Shown here piece after piece: positions 25,225 through 34,034 of a DNA stretch of 64,000 nt; positions within the stretch are counted from its first letter, which is position 1; the number at the start of each line of letters is the position of its first letter. The notes under the pieces were generated by a model. That model was not told where the DNA came from. It saw only the letters and a list, made by a program, of their open reading frames with translations, and did no database searches. The stretch is from an uncultured Methanosarcinales archaeon. GTDB lineage: Archaea; Halobacteriota; Methanosarcinia; Methanotrichales; Methanotrichaceae. The DNA lies in the NCBI GenBank assembly GCA_903871465.1, contig CAIQHB010000039.1, forward strand, positions 62,001 through 126,000, read 5' to 3'. A program made the translations under genes and the position numbers.

Positions 25225-26181
25225 TTGGGTATTAAATTTTTTAGTAAGTGTGGTATATCTCTAATTCTATTTCCTCTTATATTGACATCGTTCCTTATGA
25301 TTGGCTGCATAGATAAAGGGCCGCAACTCTCTCAAATACCTTCTTTTGGAGCTGAAGATCGGCAGGTAGGGGGACCATTCACCCATCTGCAGATGGATTT
25401 CGTGGCTGATGTGAAGAGCGATCTCTTTTGCGCGCGGGGAAAAGTCTTGCTCATGGGCAACGGTTCACTTCCTTATCTCCTGCTCAACGCCACTCTTGTC
25501 GGTGATGGACGAGCTCCATTGATGCGTACAAAGTACTTGCTGATGCAACTTGAGCCCAATCTGGACTACAGCTTTGATATCTCCAAGAATATGAGGATCC
25601 AACCTGGAAACTACAACTGCACTGTAGAGGCGTCAGGTCCCGGTGGCACTCTGGCCTGCGAGAGTCGAAAATGCAGCCTGGCAAAGTCCTTGCAAGATTC
25701 TGAATCCAGACAGGAATCCCTCTCTATGGATGCAGAATTCGCTCGACAGAATGCCCGGGAAGAGGCAGCGAGAGAAGAAAGAGCCAAGACGCTAGAGACT
25801 AGGGGAATTGAGACCTCGAAAGACGTGGTTGCAGAGAAAAGCGTCTCGAATAGTGCCGGAAACACGGCAAAAAATGAGGCCGCAAAAAAAGATGGTTCCG
25901 TTGGGACTTTGGCCTCTTCCAAGGGGAAAGAGAACGGGAATAGGAGTTTGCCAGTCGAGACGGCTGAGGTGGAGAATGATACATCTGGCGGCAAGCCATT
26001 GGCTGTGTCTTTGTCTGCGGATACGTCAGAAGCACTGGTGGGCAGCAGTACTTCCAAAAAGTATCATCGATTGGATTGCCGCTACGTCGCGAAGATAAAG
26101 CCGGAGAACAGGATTGATTTCACGAGTCCGGAGGATGCGAAGAGGCAGGGCTATCTTCCCTGCAAGAGCTGCAATCCTTGA
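25225..26181 (+). CDS. Lipoprotein with charged linker and C-terminal Ada-like metal-binding domain
   Basis: The 318-residue protein starts at TTG 25225 (AAAGGGG upstream). A signal peptide ends in the lipobox-like LMIGC (C28), so it is probably lipid-anchored outside the cell. Residues 50-150 look like a beta domain; residues 150-265 form a charged, low-complexity helix and linker (NAREEAAREERAKTLE). The last 39 residues carry H281, C285, C313 and C316 in the pattern YHRLDC ... GYLPCKSC, as in Ada-type zinc-binding domains also found at the end of secreted nucleases. Function is not known. Confidence 0.8.
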   Translation: MGIKFFSKCGISLILFPLILTSFLMIGCIDKGPQLSQIPSFGAEDRQVGGPFTHLQMDFVADVKSDLFCARGKVLLMGNGSLPYLLLNATLVGDGRAPLMRTKYLLMQLEPNLDYSFDISKNMRIQPGNYNCTVEASGPGGTLACESRKCSLAKSLQDSESRQESLSMDAEFARQNAREEAAREERAKTLETRGIETSKDVVAEKSVSNSAGNTAKNEAAKKDGSVGTLASSKGKENGNRSLPVETAEVENDTSGGKPLAVSLSADTSEALVGSSTSKKYHRLDCRYVAKIKPENRIDFTSPEDAKRQGYLPCKSCNP

Positions 26182-26260
26182 GCCATACCTCGATCCGTTC
26201 CTCGCCCGGCCTCCACTTATTTAGGCAATGGAGCCCGGGTGAATTGAGGCATGAGATTCC

Positions 26261-26833
26261 TCAAAATTCGCCAATGAGAACGCAGGACAGACCGGGAGCC
26301 TGCGGCGGCGAGGCCGTGCTCCCTCTTGCGATCTTCTCTTCCGGGTAGCCCAGGTCTGTGAGAGAGACTACGGCTCGCTGTAGGCCCTGAGATTCCAGAT
26401 AGCGACAGAGGCCTTCAAGATCAGTGCTGTCATCCGTAAGCAAAAAGACGCATCTTTCGCGACGAAGTTCAAAGGCTATGGCAGTCATGTCCAGACTCCG
26501 GCCGTGAACCGTGATGGGAACTACTTTGAGCAAACTGACCTTCAGGCGGGCGCAGGCAACCTGCATGCTGGAGATCCCCGGGATTACCCTGCCCTTCAGA
26601 TATCCCAGACCGGAGAGCATGGGGTCGCCCGTGCTCAGAACCACGGCCACTTCTGGAAGACTCGCGAGCTTCCCGTAGTCCTCTATAACTTTAACCGAAG
26701 AGCCCGGGAAGATGTGATCTCTGACCAGATCGATGGCTCTCTCTGAACCGTAAATGAGCCTGGCCTGGTTGATTACGTCTCTGGCCTCCTGGGTCAGCAT
26801 CTTCGGACCTGTGCCTACTCCTACTATGATCAT
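26261..26833 (-). CDS. cbiE: Cobalt-precorrin-7 C5-methyltransferase
   Basis: A 190-residue tetrapyrrole methylase with the family motifs IVGVGTGPKMLTQEA (1-15), VLSTGDPMLSGLGYL (near 65-79) and VIPGISSMQVACARL (near 83-97). CbiE methylates C5 of cobalt-precorrin-7 in the anaerobic cobalamin pathway; the partner activity, C15 methylation and decarboxylation by CbiT, is a separate gene at the other end of this cluster. The 85-nt gap to the preceding gene contains AATATAGC, so cbiE might also have its own promoter. Confidence 0.9.
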   Translation of the reverse strand: MIIVGVGTGPKMLTQEARDVINQARLIYGSERAIDLVRDHIFPGSSVKVIEDYGKLASLPEVAVVLSTGDPMLSGLGYLKGRVIPGISSMQVACARLKVSLLKVVPITVHGRSLDMTAIAFELRRERCVFLLTDDSTDLEGLCRYLESQGLQRAVVSLTDLGYPEEKIARGSTASPPQAPGLSCVLIGEF

Positions 26834-26918
26834 GATCTTGCCTGCATTTGGTCCTATTGGATTTGATTATGCTATATTTGATTAATTCGTCGAGGAAGCT
26901 CCAAAGGTCACTCTGGGT

Positions 26919-27656
26919 TCAAAGTGACTCCGGCGTCAAGCCGATCGCAATCAGGAACTCATCCCACCCCGTACGATCGATCAGCATTCCCAACCTCTCC
27001 TTTGGACGGGCATTCCTTTCCATGTAGTCGATCACCCTTTCTGTCAGGGCGATTGCCTCATCCTGGGACAGGAGCGGACCTGCTTGTCGACCTTCTCTAT
27101 GGACCCTGCCAAACATGCCACCAAAATATGCGGCATAACCTCTCTCGCCTTTAGCCAGAGAAGAGCGTCGTCCCACGAATCCGAGGTCGTTTATCTCGGC
27201 CTTGGCGCAGTCGTTTTGACATCCAGTGATGCCTATCTTAAATTTCGCAGGCAGATTCTTCCCGAAGAATCTCTCGTCCAGCAATCTTCCTAGACTTTGG
27301 GTATCAACTATACCATTATTGCATGTCGTGCCTTTGCAGGCCACAATCGGACGCACAGTAAATCCAGTCCCACCAACTTTTAATCCAACCTCTTCTACTG
27401 CCTGTTTCACGGCATCAAGATTTTCTTGTACTACCCATGGGATGTCAATATTCAATCGGGTGGTGAACGTCATATAGCCCCTGCCATATTTCCCGGCGAT
27501 ATCGGATAGTGCAGCCAATTGTTCAGAGTTAACATTGCCCAATTGCGTTTTCACCCGTACGACGAAGTAACTCTTATCTTTTTGCCGGATAAATCCTCGC
27601 AGCTTGAACATCGAGTCAGTCATTTCGCTCATGTCTAACCCCGTAAATTCGCTCAT
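26919..27656 (-). CDS. Stand-alone sulfite/nitrite-reductase-like protein in the cobalamin operon
   Basis: About 245 residues with one ferredoxin-like half-domain (KLRGFIRQKDKSYFVVRVKT, GYMTFTTRLNIDIPWV) and the four-Cys cluster-binding set C107-x4-C112 (CKGTTC) and C146-x3-C150 (CQNDC) of siroheme/[4Fe-4S] reductases. It is too small for a full sulfite reductase. CbiH60 of Bacillus megaterium has a C-terminal extension of this same family and a [4Fe-4S] centre, so a role in corrin ring contraction is suggested. The frame is open to a TTG at 27695 that overlaps the cbiD stop (TTGA); the ATG at 27656 has AGGGAAAAAA before it and is preferred. Confidence 0.82.
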   Translation of the reverse strand: MSEFTGLDMSEMTDSMFKLRGFIRQKDKSYFVVRVKTQLGNVNSEQLAALSDIAGKYGRGYMTFTTRLNIDIPWVVQENLDAVKQAVEEVGLKVGGTGFTVRPIVACKGTTCNNGIVDTQSLGRLLDERFFGKNLPAKFKIGITGCQNDCAKAEINDLGFVGRRSSLAKGERGYAAYFGGMFGRVHREGRQAGPLLSQDEAIALTERVIDYMERNARPKERLGMLIDRTGWDEFLIAIGLTPESL

Positions 27657-27691
27657 TTTTTTCCCTGACCCACCGTGAGGACTTTCCGTTT

Positions 27692-28705
27692 TCAAGGAGC
27701 CTCTCCCAAGATTCGTCCGTCCTTATAGAGCAGAACGATGCGGGTGTGGGGCAGCTTCTTCTTGGCTCTCTCCAGGGCCAGGATGATGTTCCTATGCTGC
27801 GGCTCCTTTTCCACCATCTCCGCCACTGTGCCATAATTCGTTCCCTCCAGGACCCCGGGCCAGGCCCACTTGAGGATGAGAGCGGGCAGGCCACAAAGGA
27901 TGCTCTCCTGATCCATCTCAAATGCCAGCCGGTCGAGCTGGCTTCCCATGAGCACAGCCTTATGATCGGGAAAGAGAATACGGCTGAACTTAAGGCCCGT
28001 TCTGCCCGTGGTTACGACCACCCGTTTGTCTCCTTTCAGCTCCTGGATCCTGTCGCTGATGAAGTGATCGTTCCAGGGTTCCACAAAACCAGTTGAGCCC
28101 AGTATGGAAATGCCGCCCATTATGCCGAGCCGGGGATTTAGGGTCTCTTTGGCCAGCTCCAGGCCTCGGGGAAGGCTTAGCTCCACCAGCGCATGATCAA
28201 GGCCAGTCTCTTCCTGGCCCTCATAGATCGCTTTCATAATCTGTTGCCGGGCAGATGGGCTTATGGCCGGCCTTCCCACCTCATCACATAATCCTCGGGC
28301 GACGATCCTGCCTACTCCCGGTCCTGCCACCAGTTTCGTCTCCAGAGACGGTCTGGCCTGTGCTACGATCTCCAGGCCGTGAGTGACATCGAACTTATGG
28401 TCGCCGGCATCTTTGACTGCGATGCAAAAGCCCTCTTTGCCGACCACGGGCAGGGAGACCCTGATTCCTACGGGGGTCATTACTTCCAGGCAATCGACGG
28501 ATCCCGCCAGGGACAGGACTGCTCCTTTGCAGGCCGCGGCTGCAGTTGTTCCCGTAGTCAGTCCGCGCTTCAAGAGCAGGCCGTTGGAGAGAAGAACCCA
28601 TCCGCCGCTCTGGATCTTTTGCAGAGCCTGAGGATCGGGACAGGATACGATCCAGGAGGCCGGGATCTGAAAACCTGTGACAGGGTCAGTGATGATTTCT
28701 GGCAT
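27692..28705 (-). CDS. cbiD: Cobalt-precorrin-5B C1-methyltransferase
   Basis: The 337-residue protein contains LLKRGLTTGTTAAAACKGAV (near 44-63), the signature of CbiD, plus GISILGSTGFVEPWNDHFIS and VVTTGRTGLKFSR, all conserved in the family. CbiD methylates C1 of cobalt-precorrin-5B using S-adenosylmethionine but is unrelated to the tetrapyrrole methylase fold. Its start overlaps the end of cbiC by 20 nt. Its use, rather than CobF, shows that this is the anaerobic pathway. Confidence 0.95.
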   Translation of the reverse strand: MPEIITDPVTGFQIPASWIVSCPDPQALQKIQSGGWVLLSNGLLLKRGLTTGTTAAAACKGAVLSLAGSVDCLEVMTPVGIRVSLPVVGKEGFCIAVKDAGDHKFDVTHGLEIVAQARPSLETKLVAGPGVGRIVARGLCDEVGRPAISPSARQQIMKAIYEGQEETGLDHALVELSLPRGLELAKETLNPRLGIMGGISILGSTGFVEPWNDHFISDRIQELKGDKRVVVTTGRTGLKFSRILFPDHKAVLMGSQLDRLAFEMDQESILCGLPALILKWAWPGVLEGTNYGTVAEMVEKEPQHRNIILALERAKKKLPHTRIVLLYKDGRILGEAP

Positions 28706-29318
28706 AAGTGTTTATGATCTCGTTCAGAGCTGCGACGGCAATTGGCGTTCCGCCGCGGGTGCCTGCCGTGGATACGGACGGCACATCGATCTTCCGAAGT
28801 CTCTCCTTGCTCTCGCGGGCGTTGACGAAGCCCACCGGAACTCCTATGACAAGATCTGGTAGGACTTTGCCCGACTCCATGAGCTCGCACAAAGTTAGCA
28901 GGGCGGAAGGCGCATTTCCTATCACTACTATGGACCCTGTCAGCTCACCCTCTAGAGCCATGACTCCGGCCGAGGTACGGGTGATCCCCCGGGCCGTGGC
29001 CAGGGAGTCGCCTTTGCCAATGAAGGCCTCAATGGGGCTGTTGTGGCTCTTCTTCAAGACTCCTGCTTCCACCATTTTTATGTCTACATAAATATGCGCT
29101 CCCTTCTCCAGGGCATGCAGGCCAGCCTGGAAGGGATCATTCTGGAATCTCAGAATCTCGGCGACGCTGGGGTCGCCCGTAGCAATAACGCACCTCTGCG
29201 TGATTCTGTCCTCCAGGCTCCGGTCTCCAATCAGCTCCGAGATAAGCTGCCGGCTCTTTCTGCTTATTTCCAAAGCCTCGGGCGTGGTGGCCCCGATATC
29301 CGTGTAATCTTTCATCAT
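28686..29318 (-). CDS. cbiC: Cobalt-precorrin-8 methylmutase
   Basis: The 210-residue protein moves the C11 methyl group to C12 to give cobyrinic acid. RCVIATGDPSVAEILRFQND, ALEKGAHIYVDIKMVEAGVL and VIGVPVGFVNARESKERL are characteristic CbiC/CobH segments. It starts 23 nt after the double-domain CbiH, with either of two adjacent ATG codons (29318 or 29315), and overlaps cbiD. Confidence 0.94.
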   Translation of the reverse strand: MMKDYTDIGATTPEALEISRKSRQLISELIGDRSLEDRITQRCVIATGDPSVAEILRFQNDPFQAGLHALEKGAHIYVDIKMVEAGVLKKSHNSPIEAFIGKGDSLATARGITRTSAGVMALEGELTGSIVVIGNAPSALLTLCELMESGKVLPDLVIGVPVGFVNARESKERLRKIDVPSVSTAGTRGGTPIAVAALNEIINTYARNHH

Positions 29319-29341
29319 GCAATCCGCCTTAGTAGCTAGCC

Positions 29342-30769
29342 TTAGTAGCTGTATTTGGCCTCGTATCCCCGTCTGGTTATTATCCGGCCCTCTTTTATGC
29401 AGGAATTTGGTCCGGCGACAATAAGAGTGAAGCGGAAACCGGATGGATTTGCGGCCAGCAGGTCCTCTGCGGTCAGAATCATCATATCCTCTCCATCTCG
29501 CGCCACATCTCGGGCCAGAACAACAGGCCGCAGTGGATCGACGTCTTGCAGGAGAGATGCAATTAGATGCCCCTTTACATTGTAGACTACGACGCCAAAG
29601 CCGGCTCCCGCCAGCAGGGAGAGCATCGACCCGTCATCCTGACTGGAGAGAAGGATAAAGTCGTTTACCAGCGGCGCTCCGGCTCTTGCGGCCACAGAGG
29701 AGAAGGCGGAGACGCCGGGAGAGAGATGAACCGGGACCGTTCCGCCTGCCAGATCCATAATCCTCCAGCCGGAGCCAAAGACGCTGGGGTCGCCGCCCGT
29801 GATAATGGATGCCTTATTGCCTGCTCCGGCAATCTCCCTGGCTTCCACGAAGCGGTCGAATGATCGCTTGGGGCAGGGGCCGGAGTGGGCTACCTTTTTG
29901 GCGGGAGTTGTGTCTCCAATCAGGTCCAGGTATCGTTGTGCTCCGAAGATCTTCACCGAACTCTTCAATATGCTCTCTGCTTCCCCTGTCAGGAATCCCT
30001 GGTCTCCCGGGCCGATGCCCACCAGGTTTACTCCAGCCTCGCGGGCGGCCTCTCCCTGGAAAGCGCCTCTGCCGCTGATGATGACGAGGGTGGTCATGTC
30101 GATCTTCTCCCGGAGAAGTTCGCTCTCCAGGAGCCGGGCGGAATTGGTCCAGAAGAGCTCTTCTCCATCGCGGCCAATGTCTTTCGCTACGAGTACATTC
30201 CTCTGGCCACAGATATCCAGAGCGCGTATGAGCTGCCAGTCGCGTCTCTTGCTGCGGGGATTGTAAAGGGCGACCGGCATCTCAAACTCTGCCGCCAGCC
30301 GCAAGCGGCCCTCTATCTCTTGCCACGGAGTGAGAAGGTCGCTGAGGCTGATCACGGCGACGCATTCGCGGAAGGCCAGGCCTGCGGCGCAGGCGGCGGC
30401 AGTAAAGGATGTGACGCCGGGCACAATCTCCACCGCTTTCGGCTGCGCCGCCATCTCCAGGCCCAGCCCGGCCATGCCGTAGACATTAGGGTCTCCGCTG
30501 CTCACCAGAGCTACCGATCCCTGGCTAAGGAGGTCTACGGCCGCCCGGACCCTGTCTACCTCCTTTCCCATGCTGCTGGAGAAGACCGTCTTGCCGGGCA
30601 AGAGATCGCTGATCAGGTCCAGATAAGGCCTGTAGCCGACCACAAAGTCTGCCGATTTTATGGCCTCTGCTGCGGCCCTCGTGCGAAGGCTCGACGCGCC
30701 CGGGCCGATTCCCACGATGGAGAATTTGTGATCCGAACCGGCCTCCGCCCGTCTACTCTCCGATAGCAA
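29342..30769 (-). CDS. cbiH: Tandem CbiH protein (two cobalt-factor III C17-methyltransferase-like domains)
   Basis: The 475-residue protein is about twice the normal length. Domain 1 (16-236) has SIVGIGPGASS, SSGDPNVYGMAG, VPGVTSFTAAA and the CbiH-specific YNPRSKRRDWQL, so it should catalyse C17 methylation with ring contraction. Domain 2 (248-465) repeats the plan with LVGIGPGDQG, ITGGDPSVFGSG and SPGVSAFSSVAA, but YNVKGHLIASLL replaces the SKRR segment. It is thus a diverged duplicate that keeps the SAM-binding loops. The start is TTG at 30769, overlapping cbiG by 17 nt, with GGAGGG 6 nt upstream. Confidence 0.88.
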   Translation of the reverse strand: MLSESRRAEAGSDHKFSIVGIGPGASSLRTRAAAEAIKSADFVVGYRPYLDLISDLLPGKTVFSSSMGKEVDRVRAAVDLLSQGSVALVSSGDPNVYGMAGLGLEMAAQPKAVEIVPGVTSFTAAACAAGLAFRECVAVISLSDLLTPWQEIEGRLRLAAEFEMPVALYNPRSKRRDWQLIRALDICGQRNVLVAKDIGRDGEELFWTNSARLLESELLREKIDMTTLVIISGRGAFQGEAAREAGVNLVGIGPGDQGFLTGEAESILKSSVKIFGAQRYLDLIGDTTPAKKVAHSGPCPKRSFDRFVEAREIAGAGNKASIITGGDPSVFGSGWRIMDLAGGTVPVHLSPGVSAFSSVAARAGAPLVNDFILLSSQDDGSMLSLLAGAGFGVVVYNVKGHLIASLLQDVDPLRPVVLARDVARDGEDMMILTAEDLLAANPSGFRFTLIVAGPNSCIKEGRIITRRGYEAKYSY

Positions 30770-31640
30770 CCGTCACCCTCCCGTAAGCTTTCTTGGGAAA
30801 AATAAGTTTAGTCGCCAGAGCCAGAACTGCCGGCTCGGCCACACCGATAAGGCCGAGGTCACGGGCCCGGGAGGGCGTGACCGTGACAGCGATCTGGGAG
30901 TTAAGATCCTCTCGGGAGAGGTAAACCATCTCTTTTCCCAGGGATCGGGCGGCTTGTGTCAGACCATCTTCGTCTCTCTTAAGCCAGGCTGTGGCCATAA
31001 TGCCGATATCGTTCCTCTTTTTGCCGACCTCATTCAGTGCCGCGTCGATTGCTTGCAGCACCTCTGTGCAGCTTACGCCCTTTCTGGCACCAATGCCGAG
31101 CACCAGGCCCCCGGCCTTCAAGACGGCCACATCGTCATCTACAACGACGATCTTCGGCCCCTTCAACCTCAGTATCGGCACGTCTTCTTTGAGGAAGGCG
31201 AGGTTGATGAGCTTGGAAGACTCCTTGTTGACAATCTCCGAACCGAGCTTTTTTGCCACGTCCTCCAGACAGGGCCGGCCTGAAGCGTCGGTGGCGGTGG
31301 TTATGGCGGCATATAGCCCGAGGCGGCTTGCCAGAAAGAGTGCCAGATCATTGGCCCCGTGATGGCCTCCCACGACCGGGACCGCGCAGGAAAGAGATGA
31401 GTCGACGGCCACTACCGGTCTATCGGTCCACTTATCATGGAGGTGGCGGCAGAGGCTCCTTACCACAATTCCCACCGCCATCACCGCCACTACCATCTCG
31501 TACTTCTCCAGCAGCCTCTTCATCCTCTCTTCCTCGTAAAGGACAAGGGTGGGGCGATAGCGCTCTTCCAAAGCCTGAACTATCTTTTCTCCTTTCTCCC
31601 GGTCTCTGGGGAAGACGAGTACGGCTAACGATTCCGGTAT
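30753..31640 (-). CDS. cbiG: Cobalt-precorrin-5A hydrolase, apparent ATA start
   Basis: CbiG opens the lactone of cobalt-precorrin-5A, releasing acetaldehyde. [40 protein letters not shown] and the C-terminal [16 protein letters not shown] are family hallmarks. The first standard start in frame is TTG at 31571, which would remove the first beta strand. The open frame continues upstream as [20 protein letters not shown], the usual CbiG N-terminus, and reaches ATA at 31640, preceded by GGAGGT (31653-31648) at a 7-nt spacing. I therefore place the start at ATA; this rests on sequence context alone. It overlaps the end of cbiF. Confidence 0.8.
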   Translation of the reverse strand: MPESLAVLVFPRDREKGEKIVQALEERYRPTLVLYEEERMKRLLEKYEMVVAVMAVGIVVRSLCRHLHDKWTDRPVVAVDSSLSCAVPVVGGHHGANDLALFLASRLGLYAAITTATDASGRPCLEDVAKKLGSEIVNKESSKLINLAFLKEDVPILRLKGPKIVVVDDDVAVLKAGGLVLGIGARKGVSCTEVLQAIDAALNEVGKKRNDIGIMATAWLKRDEDGLTQAARSLGKEMVYLSREDLNSQIAVTVTPSRARDLGLIGVAEPAVLALATKLIFPKKAYGRVTVAIGE

Positions 31641-32335
31641 AGGTGAGACCTCCGAAATCCCGTTCTCTTTACAACATCTCCTACGATTATAAGGGCACTG
31701 CGGTCTATTCCGGCTGCCACCACCTTAGCGGCGATGTCGCCCAAAGTTCCAAGCAAGACTCTCTCATCCTGCCAGGAGGCATGATAGACCACGGCTACGG
31801 GCGTGTCGGGCGATCGGTCCAGGGAATCGACTATATCTCTGATCTTGTCGATGCCAAGGAAAATGGCCATAGTTGTGCCGTGCCGGCTCAGAGCTGCAAG
31901 CTCATCCTTCTCCAGTGTAGTTCCCGCGGGCCTTGTCACGATCAGGGACTCCGAGACGCCTTTCAGTGTGAGCTGGGTCTTCAGGACGGCTGAGGCGGCG
32001 AAGAGGGAGGAGACTCCGGGAACGATCTCCACCTCGATGCCCAATTCTTCCAGCGGCTTCATCTGCTCAAGTATGGCGCCGTAAAGAGATGGGTCGCCGC
32101 TGTGCAGACGCACCACTCTCTTGCCCGCACGCAGGGAATCGACCATCCTGGCGAAGGTGGCTTCCAGAGAAGCGCCGTTGCTGTCCATCTTTTCCGCTTT
32201 CAGCCCTTCCAGGAGCGTCGGGTTGACCAGGGAGCCGGCAAATATCACCAGATCCGCCTCCTCTAGAAGCCTCTTGCCCTTAACCGTGATCAGATCCGGG
32301 TCTCCCGGTCCCGCGCCGACAAAGTAGACCTTCAC
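31625..32335 (-). CDS. cbiF: Cobalt-precorrin-4 C11-methyltransferase
   Basis: A 236-residue tetrapyrrole methylase with [38 protein letters not shown] and [20 protein letters not shown], the CbiF/CobM signatures. It adds the C11 methyl group. Its ATG overlaps the cbiL stop as ATGA (32332-32335), and its last codons overlap the extended cbiG reading frame, so translation along the operon is closely coupled. Confidence 0.95.
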   Translation of the reverse strand: MKVYFVGAGPGDPDLITVKGKRLLEEADLVIFAGSLVNPTLLEGLKAEKMDSNGASLEATFARMVDSLRAGKRVVRLHSGDPSLYGAILEQMKPLEELGIEVEIVPGVSSLFAASAVLKTQLTLKGVSESLIVTRPAGTTLEKDELAALSRHGTTMAIFLGIDKIRDIVDSLDRSPDTPVAVVYHASWQDERVLLGTLGDIAAKVVAAGIDRSALIIVGDVVKRTGFRRSHLYRNR

Positions 32336-32940
32336 TTCCGCCTCCTGGCCAGAAGGACGCTGAAGTAGTCGCTTCTCTCCGGCATCTCTCCCCGAATGAT
32401 CTTCTCTTCGGGCGTGCAGAGCCTTGTGCCCAGCACGAACTCATCGTAGCCCTTCTGGCGAAGCTCTTCTGCCAACTTCCGGGGTCTTGTCGCTTTTATC
32501 CTGATGACCGATTCCACCTCTGAGCCGTCCGAGACCTCAAAGGACTTCTCCAGGGCGGCATCAAAGCGGGAGGCAAGAGCCGGAACAACTCCCACGCCGG
32601 GAATGGACTCAATCTCAATCCCGGGATGGTTTTGCCTGATCACCCTCTTGAGATGGCTGAAGGTCGAGAAGGTGTTGACGTCACCCAGGCAGGCAAAGCC
32701 GGCCGGGCCGGCGGCCGCATGACGGGCTATGGTCTCTGCGTTCAGGCGCCAGATCCTTTCCAGTTCCGCCTCGTCTTCGATCATGGGGAACTCCAGGATC
32801 TCAGGATTAGAAAATGGCCGGGCAAGCTCTGCTGCCATCTCTCCAGGCACAAAGACCTTTGTGCACCGCTTTAAGGCCGCTGCTGCCTTGAATGTCATGA
32901 GCTCAGGGTCGCCGGGGCCAAGGCTTATGCCGATCAACAT
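32332..32940 (-). CDS. cbiL: Cobalt-factor II C20-methyltransferase
   Basis: The 202-residue tetrapyrrole methylase has [33 protein letters not shown] and [20 protein letters not shown], matching CbiL/CobI. It methylates C20 of cobalt-factor II at an early committed step. It overlaps cbiT by 7 nt and cbiF by 4 nt. At 202 residues it is slightly short for CbiL but contains all core motifs. Confidence 0.92.
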   Translation of the reverse strand: MLIGISLGPGDPELMTFKAAAALKRCTKVFVPGEMAAELARPFSNPEILEFPMIEDEAELERIWRLNAETIARHAAAGPAGFACLGDVNTFSTFSHLKRVIRQNHPGIEIESIPGVGVVPALASRFDAALEKSFEVSDGSEVESVIRIKATRPRKLAEELRQKGYDEFVLGTRLCTPEEKIIRGEMPERSDYFSVLLARRRK

Positions 32941-33446
32941 TTGCCAATCACCATGAAAATGGGGTTTACGGGCTTGAGGGCAATGTCTCCTGCCAGATCG
33001 TAGCCCCGCAGGATATGGATCTGAAGCAGTTCCTGAAATATGCCCAGCTCCTTCATCAACATCGCTACGCGAGAGGCGATGCCGATTCGAGCCAGGTCTA
33101 CCACAATAATGCAGCCGGGCCTAGCTTTTTTCAGTAAAAGAGGCAAGAATTCATCGATCTGGCGCGTGCCGCCGACAAAGCACCTGTCTACTTCGGGAAG
33201 GTTCGAGAGAATCTCAAGAGCATTCCCCAAGAAGAATTTGCCGCTGGGAACACTTGCTTTGCAGATCTCCACCGCCTCCGGTCGCATGTCGAGGCCAAAG
33301 ATCTGGTCTGTGAAGCGAGAGGCTGCCAATGAGACGGCACCCGAGCCGCAGCCGATATCTAAAAAGACCTGGCCCGGCTGAATGCAGAGCTTTCCCATGG
33401 CGATGTAGATGTTCTCCTCCTCAGTCGCCGTGCCCGGAAGCTTCAT
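32934..33446 (-). CDS. cbiT: Cobalt-precorrin-6B C15-methyltransferase (decarboxylating)
   Basis: The 170-residue class I methyltransferase has motif I VFLDIGCGSGAVSLAAS (28-44), IFGLDMRPEAVEICK and VDRCFVGGTRQIDEFL, typical of archaeal CbiT, which methylates C15 and removes the C12 acetate carboxyl. It is the first gene of the minus-strand operon. AACCTTTTATTCC lies about 25 bp upstream, so the message may be leaderless. No cobalamin riboswitch is visible upstream. Confidence 0.93.
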   Translation of the reverse strand: MKLPGTATEEENIYIAMGKLCIQPGQVFLDIGCGSGAVSLAASRFTDQIFGLDMRPEAVEICKASVPSGKFFLGNALEILSNLPEVDRCFVGGTRQIDEFLPLLLKKARPGCIIVVDLARIGIASRVAMLMKELGIFQELLQIHILRGYDLAGDIALKPVNPIFMVIGKC

Positions 33447-34034
33447 GGTTTAAGGAGATCGGGGCTGGAATAAAAGGTTAATCCAATGAACTTGTTCAGA
33501 TGCTCTCGCCCTGCAAGACATAGGGATGGGCCCGGGAGAATATAGCGGGGTATAAGGCTGTTTTACGGGGCAGAAGAAGCAGACTATGATTGGAACCGGC
33601 ACCCATGTTCTTGCAGGTCTCGTCAATACAACCTCTTCCCCCTTGCCATCACTCTCGCCACATTCGCCCCTGCCATCCTGGCTGTACACTGTGGCCGCAA
33701 GACCCTTGGCCGCCCGCGCCCGTGAGCGCCCGTCCGCATGCGAGCCCGGCCCTTGGCACCCAGGTCCACGAGCATGAGGGCCTCAGCCATTCTTGTTCAT
33801 AGAAAATGATGTATCGCTGGATTGAAAAAAAAGTTCCTGGATTAGGAAAATACCTACTGAAATCGGTCGAAGAATACCTTACAAACCATGCACAAAACCC
33901 TATACGTTATTTGATGGGCTGAAACATCATCATACCTTAATCGAACCTTTAGAGGAAAGGAAGACTCTAAAGGCCCATCACCGCACGTTATCGAATTGCC
34001 AACATCGGCTAGAATCAAATTACGCTGTGGTATC
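33447..34034. other. Gene-poor intergenic region upstream of cbiT
   Basis: No supported gene. It holds the cbiT promoter, a GC-rich stretch with one copy of a 51-bp dispersed repeat, and an AT-rich segment (33800-34020). Open frames at 33586-33802 are Pro/Arg-rich by-products of the GC-rich repeat. Confidence 0.5.
33695..33745. repeat. 51-bp dispersed repeat, copy A
   Basis: From CCGCAAGACCCTTGGCCGCC to TCCGCATGCGAGC. It matches copy B (35046-35096) at 44 of 51 positions without gaps and in the same orientation. It is much richer in GC than the DNA around it. Confidence 0.7.

Noticed and set aside
33447-33800. Possible cobalamin riboswitch upstream of cbiT
   Set aside because: I looked for the B12-box and the conserved stems and found neither; cbiT seems to have a very short leader.
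33586-33802. Two overlapping Pro/Arg-rich frames
   Set aside because: Produced by the GC-rich 51-bp repeat; low-complexity sequence, no start signals.
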